Source: Oscillospiraceae bacterium (lineage in GTDB: Bacteria; Bacillota; Clostridia; Oscillospirales; Oscillospiraceae). Taken from it: 50,901 bases of DNA. Below are positions 40,224 to 47,299 of the stretch, one piece after another (the stretch's first letter is position 1; each line of letters opens with the position of its first letter). The translations under genes were made by a program, and so were the position numbers. A model generated the notes under the pieces. That model was not told the origin of the DNA. It did no database searches and saw only the letters and a list, made by a program, of their open reading frames with translations. Location: positions 1 to 50,901 of the forward strand of contig JAFQTF010000037.1 of the NCBI GenBank assembly GCA_017409205.1. Reading direction: 5' to 3'.

Positions 40224-42174
40224 GCTTCTTTGCCTCCTTCTCCTGGGGGAGCTTGTCTCTGTAAATGCCCAGCTCCCGGACAAGGGGCTGAGACCGGGGC
40301 AAAATCTCCTCAAGGGGAGGGATGGCGCCGATAACATTTTCGCACAGCCAGTCCATGCGGATCAGCTGTTCAGGGGTAAAGGTGCCGCTGCCGTCGTTTT
40401 TCACGGTTCCGTCCTGGGCGATGATCCGGCGATGGAAGGGGTCCATCGTTCCGGAAACCATATTGTGGCACAGGATTTTGGCCAGCTGCCGGACACCGGC
40501 AGGCAGCTTCCGGGACAGATCCAGGTCAATGATGCCGCTGTCCATGCCCAGCCAGTAGTTCAGGGCGGTGGAGCCGTCCTTTTCCTGCTTCCAGCCGCCG
40601 GAGAAAATATTCCGGATGACAAATTCATAGAATTTGCCCCAGACCCAAACGGGGCTGCCCAGGGGGATCAGCTCGCCCATGTCGTCCATGAGATAGGTGC
40701 CGTAGTTGCAGAAGTCCAGAGACATCTGGTTTCTGGCGGGCACATTCCGGTTGGAGATCACCCGGATTCCGTCAGCAAAGAAGTCTTCCTGGGGCGTGCC
40801 CTTCACACAGGTCCACCGCAGTTCGATCTGGGCCCGGGGATTGGTCATCTGGGCACCCAGAGCAAAGGCATTGATGGAGGCAGGCGTACCATAGATGGGA
40901 TAGGATGCGATATAACCGATCCGGTTGTTCTGGGCCATGGCGCCGGCGATGGCGCCGGTGATGAACTTGGCCTCAAAGATCCGGCCGTAGTAGGTACGGA
41001 TACTGGAAAAGGGCTGGGATACAGAGCAGTTCAGGAATTTTACCTTGGGATGGGCCACGGCGGCTTTCAGTGTGGCGAGGCTCAGGGGAGGTGCTGTGGT
41101 GAATACCACCTGTGCGCCTTCCATAACGGCTGTTTCAATGGCCAGCTCTGCCTGCGCCGGGCCGGAGGCGCCGAAATAGCTGCGGCAGGTGATGCGGTCG
41201 CCGAATACGGACTCGATGTGCTGTCTGCCCTCTTCATGGCTGGCCACCCAGATGCTTTCCTCAGAGGTCAGCTGGTGAACGAAGGCGACATTCAGATGAT
41301 CCGGCACTTCAAAGATCCGTTCCAGGATGCCGGCTTTTGCGCCGTCTTCGGCCCGGGTCTCCACCTTGACCGAGTCCTCCCGGGAGGTGGAGATCACATC
41401 TTCCCACAGTGCGGACAGTGTGGTTTTCAGTTCGGCGCCATTCAGCCGGCCCAGATCCTGCCAGGGATACAGTTCCAGCCACAGCAGCAGGGCCTCCTCG
41501 CAGAGGATCTCCTCTCTGGGGTTGCGCAGAGCTTCAAAGGCATCCTGAAAATAGGAATAATAGGCGTTGAAATTCCGGCGGTCCTCTTCTGTCCAGATAT
41601 CATCGGATTTCTTGCCCAGATGTTTCAGCAGCCGGGCATAGTCGCCGGGGCGGCGGAACTGAACGGTATACAGCCGGGAGACTTTGAAAAAGTCCATAAA
41701 CTCATAGTAGGCCCGGATCCGGGGGTCGTCACTCATGGGAGGGACCACCCGCTTGACGGTACTGGGGATCCGGGGGGCGTCAAAGTGGCGCAGCACGCTG
41801 ACCCGCTTATTGCCCTCCTGAACGTAAAAGTTGCCCAGATATTCATAGCACAAAATGGGATCCTGAATACCTGTGTCCCCCAGATGGGCGGCACAGAGGT
41901 GTATCCATTTGGTGGCAAATTCGGTTTTGGGTTCCAGCAGCGGCCGGAAGCTGGGAGAAAAAGCGGTGATGCGTCCGGCAGTCTTGGTGCCGATGATCCG
42001 CTTTGCCGGGATCTCCAGCAGGCCAATGTCCTGAATTATACCGGGATAATTTTCCGGCAGGATCTCATCCAGAACCTTTGGATGGGTGGGCTTGCCCGCA
42101 AGGGCTGCCTCCCTGCTTTCCTTCTGGCCCTTGCGCAATGCCACTGCATATTCATCATTGGCAATCTGCATCAT
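40198..42174 (-). CDS. ParB-like domain fused to BMP-type ligand-binding domain
   Basis: The 658-residue protein lacks a signal peptide or lipobox, so it is probably cytoplasmic. The N-terminal half has a ParB/sulfiredoxin-like segment (about 60-150: IIGTKTAGR, HLGDTGIQDPILCYEY, FYVQEGNKRVSVLRHF). The C-terminal half (about 300-570) resembles the Bmp/PnrA nucleoside-binding lipoproteins: LNVAFVHQ, FLNCSVSQ, GAIAGAMAQNNRIGYIAS and PIYGTPASINAFALGAQ. Proteins like this are usually called BMP-family ABC transporter substrate-binding proteins, but no transporter is adjacent. It leads an operon with a phosphoesterase. A nucleoside-sensing role is inference. Confidence 0.8.
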   Translation of the reverse strand: MMQIANDEYAVALRKGQKESREAALAGKPTHPKVLDEILPENYPGIIQDIGLLEIPAKRIIGTKTAGRITAFSPSFRPLLEPKTEFATKWIHLCAAHLGDTGIQDPILCYEYLGNFYVQEGNKRVSVLRHFDAPRIPSTVKRVVPPMSDDPRIRAYYEFMDFFKVSRLYTVQFRRPGDYARLLKHLGKKSDDIWTEEDRRNFNAYYSYFQDAFEALRNPREEILCEEALLLWLELYPWQDLGRLNGAELKTTLSALWEDVISTSREDSVKVETRAEDGAKAGILERIFEVPDHLNVAFVHQLTSEESIWVASHEEGRQHIESVFGDRITCRSYFGASGPAQAELAIETAVMEGAQVVFTTAPPLSLATLKAAVAHPKVKFLNCSVSQPFSSIRTYYGRIFEAKFITGAIAGAMAQNNRIGYIASYPIYGTPASINAFALGAQMTNPRAQIELRWTCVKGTPQEDFFADGIRVISNRNVPARNQMSLDFCNYGTYLMDDMGELIPLGSPVWVWGKFYEFVIRNIFSGGWKQEKDGSTALNYWLGMDSGIIDLDLSRKLPAGVRQLAKILCHNMVSGTMDPFHRRIIAQDGTVKNDGSGTFTPEQLIRMDWLCENVIGAIPPLEEILPRSQPLVRELGIYRDKLPQEKEAKKHEDIDHIR

Positions 42175-42210
42175 GGTAAAACCTCCGAAGAATTATTATT
42201 TTACACATAT

Positions 42211-42239
42211 ATCATATATTAGATTTGGGGAATATGCAA
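42211..42239 (-). promoter_or_regulatory. Promoter of ParB-like/BMP operon
   Basis: Minus strand -35 TTGCAT (42234-42239), 17-nt spacer, -10 TATGAT (42211-42216). Confidence 0.7.
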
Positions 42240-42318
42240 CAAAAAATTAGTCTGCTAAAGTAAGGCAGGATTTGTGCAGGGTGTGGAAAGAGACGGCGGT
42301 TTTGAAGAAAAATTTCAA

Positions 42319-42347
42319 AAAAGAGGGGAAAAACCTCTTTTCTTTTT
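42319..42347. terminator. Terminator-like hairpin upstream of lexA
   Basis: 8-bp stem AAAAGAGG/CCTCTTTT with a 7-nt loop and T-rich tails on both strands. No gene ends here, so it could insulate the two divergent units or act as an attenuator. Confidence 0.5.
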
Positions 42348-42409
42348 CGTTCATTTGTGCTATTATGGAATAAACGAACAAATCCGCGTATTTTTCAGGA
42401 GGCGATGGT

Positions 42410-42985
42410 ATGCCCAGAACCAGCAACAAGGCAGAACTCATCATGAATTACGTCAACCAATTCATTCAGGAGAACGGGTATTCTCCCTCCGTCCGGGAGA
42501 TCGGCGCGGCGGTAGGCCTGCGTTCCACGGCCTCCGTCAGCTATCATCTTCAGGCTCTGCAGGCCAAAGGTCTGCTTCAGGCACCCGGTGAGAAGGGCCG
42601 CAAGCGGGCACTGGTCACCGGCGCCCGGCCCGGGCAGATACCGGTGGTGGGCGTCGTTACGGCAGGTCAGCCCATTCTGGCGGTGGAAAATCAGGAGGGT
42701 ACCATGCCCTGGCCGGAAACCGGCTGCTTTGCCCTGCGGGTCCGGGGCGACAGCATGATAAACGCCGGTATCCTGGATGGGGACAAGGTGGTGGTCCGGC
42801 CTCAGCAGAGCGCCGACAGCGGACAGATCGTGGTGGCCCGGATCGAGGATGAGGCCACCGTCAAGCGGCTGCTGCGGAAAAACGGCCGGGTGTGGCTCAT
42901 GCCGGAAAATGAGAATTATGACCCCATCGACGGTACTTATGCCGAGATCATCGGCATCGTCCGGGGCGTGGTGCGGGAATATTAA
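42410..42985 (+). CDS. lexA: LexA repressor
   Basis: LexA represses SOS genes and cleaves itself when RecA is active. The 191-residue product has the winged-helix DNA-binding domain (GYSPSVREIGAAVGLRSTASVSYHL in parts, about 23-47), the cleavage site Ala85-Gly86 in VVTAGQP, and the catalytic Ser115 (RGDSMI) and Lys152 (ATVKRLL). AGGAGG lies before ATG 42410. The promoter region is A/T-rich; no clear LexA box (CGAACNNNNGTTCG type) was seen, only half-sites. Confidence 0.95.
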   Translation: MPRTSNKAELIMNYVNQFIQENGYSPSVREIGAAVGLRSTASVSYHLQALQAKGLLQAPGEKGRKRALVTGARPGQIPVVGVVTAGQPILAVENQEGTMPWPETGCFALRVRGDSMINAGILDGDKVVVRPQQSADSGQIVVARIEDEATVKRLLRKNGRVWLMPENENYDPIDGTYAEIIGIVRGVVREY

Positions 42986-43015
42986 AATTTGTCCGCGCGT
43001 GGCGCAAAAAAGTTC

Positions 43016-43044
43016 TTGACAAACGCACACATATCGTGTATAAA
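43016..43044 (+). promoter_or_regulatory. Promoter of T-box/trpXYZ operon
   Basis: -35 TTGACA (43016-43021, perfect), 17-nt spacer, -10 TATAAA (43039-43044). Confidence 0.85.
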
Positions 43045-43050
43045 GAGCAT

Positions 43051-43331
43051 AACATAGCGTAAACCATTGAGGCGGGAGTAAAGCCGGAAGCGCATCCACA
43101 GAGAGTTCCGCAGAGCTGAGAGCGGAGCGAAAAGCGATCCGGTATAATGGGCCGCCGAGGGCAGGGGGAAATGCCGCAGGGCAGAGTATCTTCTGACGCA
43201 TTGCCAGCGTTAACGGGCAGCCGGTGTGTTGGCACCGGGCAGAGTGGTCGTCTCAGGACGGCAAACAAGGTGGTACCGCAGAAAATGTATTTTCTGTCCT
43301 TGTTCCCATATTTGGGAGCAAGGACTTTTTT
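43051..43331 (+). promoter_or_regulatory. T-box leader, probable tryptophan specificity
   Basis: The leader between the promoter and the transporter has the hallmarks of a T-box. Stem I has AGTA on the 5' side (near 43077), an AGAGAG apical motif (near 43100) and a likely UGG specifier (43148-43150) followed by a purine. The T-box sequence AAGGTGGTACCGCA is at 43267-43280, and a 13-bp terminator with six T follows (43296-43331). Uncharged tRNA should favour the antiterminator and switch on the transporter. UGG fits the trpXYZ-like genes downstream; TAT just before it could suggest Tyr but is a worse fit. Confidence 0.88.
43296..43331 (+). terminator. T-box terminator
   Basis: 13-bp stem (43296-43308 with 43313-43325, one G-T pair) and T6; the regulated terminator of the T-box. 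Confidence 0.9.
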
Positions 43332-43355
43332 GTTCCCCTGAAAGGAGAAAACGTT

Positions 43356-43382
43356 ATGAGAAATCCCGGTAAACGATGGTGA
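43356..43382 (+). CDS. Eight-codon micro-ORF ending in Trp, candidate leader peptide
   Basis: An ATG with a strong AAAGGAG site eight bases upstream opens MRNPGKRW and stops at TGA. It lies after the T-box terminator and 58 nt before the transporter lipoprotein gene. The only Trp codon is the last before the stop, as in tryptophan leader peptides such as trpL or tnaC. Translation could sense Trp, or the frame could be a chance result of a good site; the sequence does not decide. Confidence 0.4.
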   Translation: MRNPGKRW

Positions 43383-43440
43383 TCCTGACCAGATCAAAAA
43401 CCCATCCACAACCACATTCATATTAAAAGGAGTAAGAATT

Positions 43441-44439
43441 ATGAAAAAGCTGATTTCCCTGATCCTGTCCATCGTTATGATCCTGTCCCTGACTGCTTGC
43501 GGCGCTTCTGAACCCGCTGCTGCTCCCGAAGCCGAAAACACCAACGACCACACCTATAACATTGCCATCGTCCAGCAGCTGGACCACTCCTCTCTGGATG
43601 AGATCCGCACTGCCATCGAAGCACAGCTGAAGGCCCTGGCTGCGGAAAAGAACATCGCCATCAACATTTCCTATGACAACGGCCAGAACGATACCTCCGT
43701 GCTGACCCAGATCGGCACCCAGGTGGTCTCCGATGGTGTCGACATGATCATTCCCATTGCCACTCTGGCTGCGCAGTATATGGTCACTGCCGCAGAGGAT
43801 ACGGATATTCCCATCATTTATGCTGCAGTTTCCGATCCTGCTTCCGCAGGTCTGACCGATATCCCCACTGTCACCGGCGTTTCCGATGCTCTGAACACCA
43901 ATTTCATCATGGATATGATGTTCGCTGCTGACCCTGACATCCAGACCGTTGGCCTGCTGTACAGCAACTCTGAGATCAATTCCGAGACCCCCATCGCTGA
44001 TGCCAAGGCCTACCTGGATGCCAAGGGCATCGCTTATGTGGAAAAGACCGGCAACACCGCCAATGAAGTCATTGCCGCCGCTTCCGACCTGGTTGGCCGT
44101 GTGGATGCCGTGTTCACCCCCACTGACAACGTTGTTATGGCCACCGAGGCTGCCGTTGCCGAGATCCTGAACGGCGCAGGCATCCCCCACTACACCGGCG
44201 CTGACTCCTTCGTTCTGTCCGGCGCCTTCGCCACCTGCGGCGTCAACTACACCGAGCTGGGCGCCAAGACTGCTGACATCGCCTTCGACATTCTGCTGGG
44301 CGGCGAAGTGGGTGACTTCCACATCATGGACGGCGGCATCATCACCGTCAACACCGAGACCGCAGAAGCCGTGGGCCTGGATTACAGTGTCTTCTCCACC
44401 ATGGCAAATACCGTCAATGAAGTGGTCACCGCAGAATAA
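43441..44439 (+). CDS. trpX: ABC transporter substrate-binding lipoprotein (TrpX-like)
   Basis: The 332-residue lipoprotein has a signal peptide with lipobox LTAC (Cys20), an acidic linker and an ABC-sub-bind (PF04392) domain with YNIAIVQQLDHSSLDEI, PIIYAAVSDPASAGLT and ADAVFTPTDNVVM-like stretches. It delivers substrate to the membrane permease. The Trp-type T-box and the permease/ATPase neighbours make it a TrpX-type tryptophan-binding protein; a related aromatic or other substrate cannot be excluded. AAAGGAG lies before the ATG. Confidence 0.87.
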   Translation: MKKLISLILSIVMILSLTACGASEPAAAPEAENTNDHTYNIAIVQQLDHSSLDEIRTAIEAQLKALAAEKNIAINISYDNGQNDTSVLTQIGTQVVSDGVDMIIPIATLAAQYMVTAAEDTDIPIIYAAVSDPASAGLTDIPTVTGVSDALNTNFIMDMMFAADPDIQTVGLLYSNSEINSETPIADAKAYLDAKGIAYVEKTGNTANEVIAAASDLVGRVDAVFTPTDNVVMATEAAVAEILNGAGIPHYTGADSFVLSGAFATCGVNYTELGAKTADIAFDILLGGEVGDFHIMDGGIITVNTETAEAVGLDYSVFSTMANTVNEVVTAE

Positions 44440-44474
44440 AGTATTGTATCCTGTCAAAAAGTAATATATAATGT

Positions 44475-44497
44475 AGGGGCGTGCAATGCACGCCCCT
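44475..44497. repeat. AGGGGCGTGCA palindrome between trpX and trpY
   Basis: Inverted repeat AGGGGCGTGCA/TGCACGCCCCT with one central base. It stands in the operon gap without a U tract. It could tune the level of permease relative to binding protein or mark a dispersed repeat. Confidence 0.6.
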
Positions 44498-44531
44498 GTA
44501 AAGTATCATCCAACATAAAGGAGACTCTCCT

Positions 44532-45404
44532 ATGATCTCAACCGCTGTCATCATGAGTGCCCTGGAGCTGGGCTGCATCTACGCCCTGGTGGCTCTGGCA
44601 CTGTTCCTTTCCTTCCGGATCCTGAACATTGCGGATATGACCACCGACGGCACCTTTACCCTGGGCTGCGCCGTGTCTGCCACCGTTGCTGTGGCCGGCC
44701 ATCCCATCCTTGCCCTGCCTGCTGCCATGCTGGCAGGCGCTGCTGCCGGCTCCATTACCGCTCTTTTGCAGACCAAATTCCGGATCCCCTCGATCCTGGC
44801 AGGCATCATCACCAATACGGGCCTGTATACCGTGAATCTGGCGGTGATGGGCTTCTCCTCCAATGTGAATATGCTGAAGACCGACACCATTTTTTCCCTG
44901 CTGAAGGAAGCGCTCGGCACCGGCCACAAGCTGATCCCCGCCGCCGTCATCGCTTTGGCAGTGGGCCTTTTCCTGATCTTCTTCCTGAAGACCCGGCTGG
45001 GCCTTTCCATCCGGGCCACCGGCGACAATGCGGATATGGTCCGGGCTTCTTCCATCAACACCGCATTCACCATTACCGTGGGTCTGATGCTGTCCAATTC
45101 CCTGACCGCGCTTTCCGGTGCAGTGCTGGCCCAGTATCAGAAAACCGCTGATATCAATCTTGGCACCGGCATGGTCATCATCGGTCTGGCTTCCCTGATC
45201 ATCGGCGAGACACTGATGCCCAAGGGAAAAATGTGGCTGAAGGTGCTGGGAGCCATTCTGGGCTCCATCGTGTACCGCTTCATCATCGCCATCGCCCTGC
45301 GGATGGATCTGCCCAGCGAATGTCTGAAGCTGATCTCTGCCGTCATTGTGGCGCTGGCCATCGGCCTGCCTGCCATGAAGGCTGCCAGGAAGGGAGGAAA
45401 CTAA
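44532..45404 (+). CDS. trpY: ABC transporter permease (TrpY-like)
   Basis: The 290-residue protein has eight or nine membrane helices and the branched-chain type permease signature (ALFLSFRILNIADMTTDG, about 18-35; ATGDNADMVRASSINT, about 160-175). It forms the channel for the TrpX-delivered substrate. Its stop is one base before the ATPase start. GGAG lies before the ATG. Confidence 0.9.
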   Translation: MISTAVIMSALELGCIYALVALALFLSFRILNIADMTTDGTFTLGCAVSATVAVAGHPILALPAAMLAGAAAGSITALLQTKFRIPSILAGIITNTGLYTVNLAVMGFSSNVNMLKTDTIFSLLKEALGTGHKLIPAAVIALAVGLFLIFFLKTRLGLSIRATGDNADMVRASSINTAFTITVGLMLSNSLTALSGAVLAQYQKTADINLGTGMVIIGLASLIIGETLMPKGKMWLKVLGAILGSIVYRFIIAIALRMDLPSECLKLISAVIVALAIGLPAMKAARKGGN

Positions 45405-45405
45405 G

Positions 45406-46203
45406 ATGCTCCAGCTGACCAACATCACCAAGACCTTTGCCAAGGGTACCGTTAATGAGAAAACCGCGCTGAACGGCATCGACCTGCACCTGGAAAAGGG
45501 AGACTTTGTCACCGTGCTGGGTTCCAACGGCGCAGGCAAATCCACCCTCTTCGGCGCCATCGCCGGCACCTTTGTACCCGACACCGGCAGCGTTGTTCTG
45601 GATGGCACTGATATCACCAATCTTCCCGATTACAAGCGCAGCAAGTATATCGGACGGATGTTCCAGGACCCCCTGAAGGGAACCGCGCCCAGCATGACCA
45701 TCGAGGAAAATCTGGCCCTGGCCTATATGCGGGCCTCCAGCCATACCTCCCCGTTTTCTATGATCTCCAGGGCGGACCGGGCCGACTTCCGGGAGCGGCT
45801 GAGCATGCTGGGACTGGGTCTGGAAGACCGGATGAATCATCCCGTGGGCCTGCTGTCCGGCGGCCAGCGTCAGGCCCTGACGCTGCTGATGGCCACGCTG
45901 GTGACGCCCAAGCTGCTGCTTCTGGATGAGCATACCGCCGCCCTTGACCCGGCCACCGCCGAAAAGGTGCTGGAACTGACGAAAAGGATCGTGGCGGATA
46001 ACGGCATTACCTGCCTGATGATCACCCACAACATCCCCTCCGCTCTGGAACTGGGCAACCGCACCATCATGATGCACGACGGTAAGATTGTGCTGGAGCT
46101 TTCCGGCCAGCAGCGCCGGCATATCACCACGGAGCAGCTGCTCCAGGCCTTCCACCAGCAGGGTGTGGTCAGCGACCGGATCCTGTTCAGCGCCGACCTG
46201 TAA
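45406..46203 (+). CDS. trpZ: ABC transporter ATP-binding protein (TrpZ-like)
   Basis: The 265-residue ATPase has Walker A GSNGAGKSTL (about 44-53), signature LSGGQRQALTLL (about 147), Walker B KLLLLDEHTAALD (about 168-180) and the switch His in MITHN. GGAGG overlaps the end of the permease gene. Third gene of the T-box-controlled trpXYZ-like operon. Confidence 0.92.
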   Translation: MLQLTNITKTFAKGTVNEKTALNGIDLHLEKGDFVTVLGSNGAGKSTLFGAIAGTFVPDTGSVVLDGTDITNLPDYKRSKYIGRMFQDPLKGTAPSMTIEENLALAYMRASSHTSPFSMISRADRADFRERLSMLGLGLEDRMNHPVGLLSGGQRQALTLLMATLVTPKLLLLDEHTAALDPATAEKVLELTKRIVADNGITCLMITHNIPSALELGNRTIMMHDGKIVLELSGQQRRHITTEQLLQAFHQQGVVSDRILFSADL

Positions 46204-46208
46204 ACCGC

Positions 46209-46247
46209 AAAAAAATCCACAGCTTCCCGGGAAGCTGTGGATTTTCT
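46209..46247. terminator. Convergent terminator, trpXYZ operon end
   Basis: 17-bp perfect palindrome AAAATCCACAGCTTCCC/GGGAAGCTGTGGATTTT (46212-46245) with T tracts; serves the plus operon and the minus SDR gene. Confidence 0.9.
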
Positions 46248-46258
46248 GCTATTCCGGA

Positions 46259-47077
46259 TCAACCAATAAACTTCTTGCCGTTGACGCTGCCGCCGTCGCA
46301 GAGAATGTCCACACCGGCTAAGTAGCCGTTGCGTTCATCGGCCAGCGTTGCCAGAGCGTAGCCCAGTTCTTCGGGCTTGCCCATCCGCTTTTCGGCGGTG
46401 GTTTTCAGCAGGCTGCCGCCTTCCTCGGCTTCCAGCTTGCCCATGTCGGTGGCGATCAGACCGGGGCTCAGGGAGACTACCCGGATGCCCTTCTCACCAT
46501 ATTCAAAGGCACACTTGGCGGCATACCAGATGACGAACTTCTTGGAGAGACCGTAGGCCAGACCGGAGGATTTGTAGGGATCCTTCAGCATGGCGCTGAG
46601 CTTCAGAGACTTCTTCAGGAACAGCTCCTCATCGGTCTCTGCCAGCGCGAAGGTCTTTTTGCTGGCCAGGAATTCCGGCAGCATATAGGCAGAGTTGGAA
46701 GAAACATCCACGATCACGCTGCCCCGGCCCATGCGCTTGGAGAACTCCTGATTTACATACACGGTGCCCAGCGCATTGACCCGCATCAGCTGCTCGGCCT
46801 TGGCCATGGCAGGGGACATGCCGGCGGAATGGATCACGTTTTTGATCTCACCCAGGCTGGCGGCGTACTCGGCCAGAGCGATGACATCGGAGCGGCAGGA
46901 AGTATCGCAGGTCTTGGCGTAGGCTTCGTAGCCCAGATCCTTCAGTTCCTGCACAGCCTTTTCCAGCTTGGACAGGGTACGACCGGTAACGATGATGATC
47001 TTTTCTTTGGGCATGCACTTGGCTGCGGCCAGACCCATGCCGCTGCCGCCGCCGGTAATGACACAAACAGTTTTCAT
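46259..47077 (-). CDS. SDR oxidoreductase with insertion, hydroxysteroid dehydrogenase-like
   Basis: The 272-residue protein is a short-chain dehydrogenase: TGGGSGMGLAAAKCM (cofactor), VSSNSAYML (catalytic Ser), GLAYGLSKKFVIW (Tyr and Lys) and LSPGLIATDMG. About 35 extra residues between Ser and Tyr (EFLASKKTFALAETDEE...) form a helical insertion like that of 3-alpha-hydroxysteroid dehydrogenases. The substrate is not proved. ATG 47077 follows GGAGGG; longer reading rejected. Confidence 0.82.
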   Translation of the reverse strand: MKTVCVITGGGSGMGLAAAKCMPKEKIIIVTGRTLSKLEKAVQELKDLGYEAYAKTCDTSCRSDVIALAEYAASLGEIKNVIHSAGMSPAMAKAEQLMRVNALGTVYVNQEFSKRMGRGSVIVDVSSNSAYMLPEFLASKKTFALAETDEELFLKKSLKLSAMLKDPYKSSGLAYGLSKKFVIWYAAKCAFEYGEKGIRVVSLSPGLIATDMGKLEAEEGGSLLKTTAEKRMGKPEELGYALATLADERNGYLAGVDILCDGGSVNGKKFIG

Positions 47078-47299
47078 AGTATCCCTCCTGTAGACAGCCG
47101 GAAAGTCCCGGCAATTTTTTTGAAAAGATACCACAAATGGATGTGAAAAATGTTTCTGAAATATTTCCGAACTGTGAATTTCTGCGAAATGACCGAAAAT
47201 GAGTGCTGTCTCTGCACCTTACCCCACATCTTGTGGTTTTTCCGCAAAGAAAACGGCTTCATCTTGTGTTTCGACAGCATTTGCACAAACCGTGATGTA
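47078..47299. other. Intergenic gap between SDR and spoIIE
   Basis: This gap holds no gene with a ribosome-binding site. A 70-codon open frame on the minus strand lacks support. A single TGTCGAA (47270-47276, minus) resembles a Spo0A box but stands downstream of spoIIE. Confidence 0.4.

Noticed and set aside
40207-42222. 671-codon plus-strand open frame
   Set aside because: Shadow of the ParB-like/BMP fusion gene, without a site or domain.
42355-42395. LexA box in the lexA promoter
   Set aside because: Only GTTC and GAAC half-sites are present with the wrong spacing, so a box cannot be claimed.
47270-47276. TGTCGAA Spo0A-type box
   Set aside because: It lies downstream of spoIIE and is only seven bases; chance is likely.
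47074-47286. 70-codon minus-strand frame between SDR and spoIIE
   Set aside because: No ribosome-binding site or recognisable domain.
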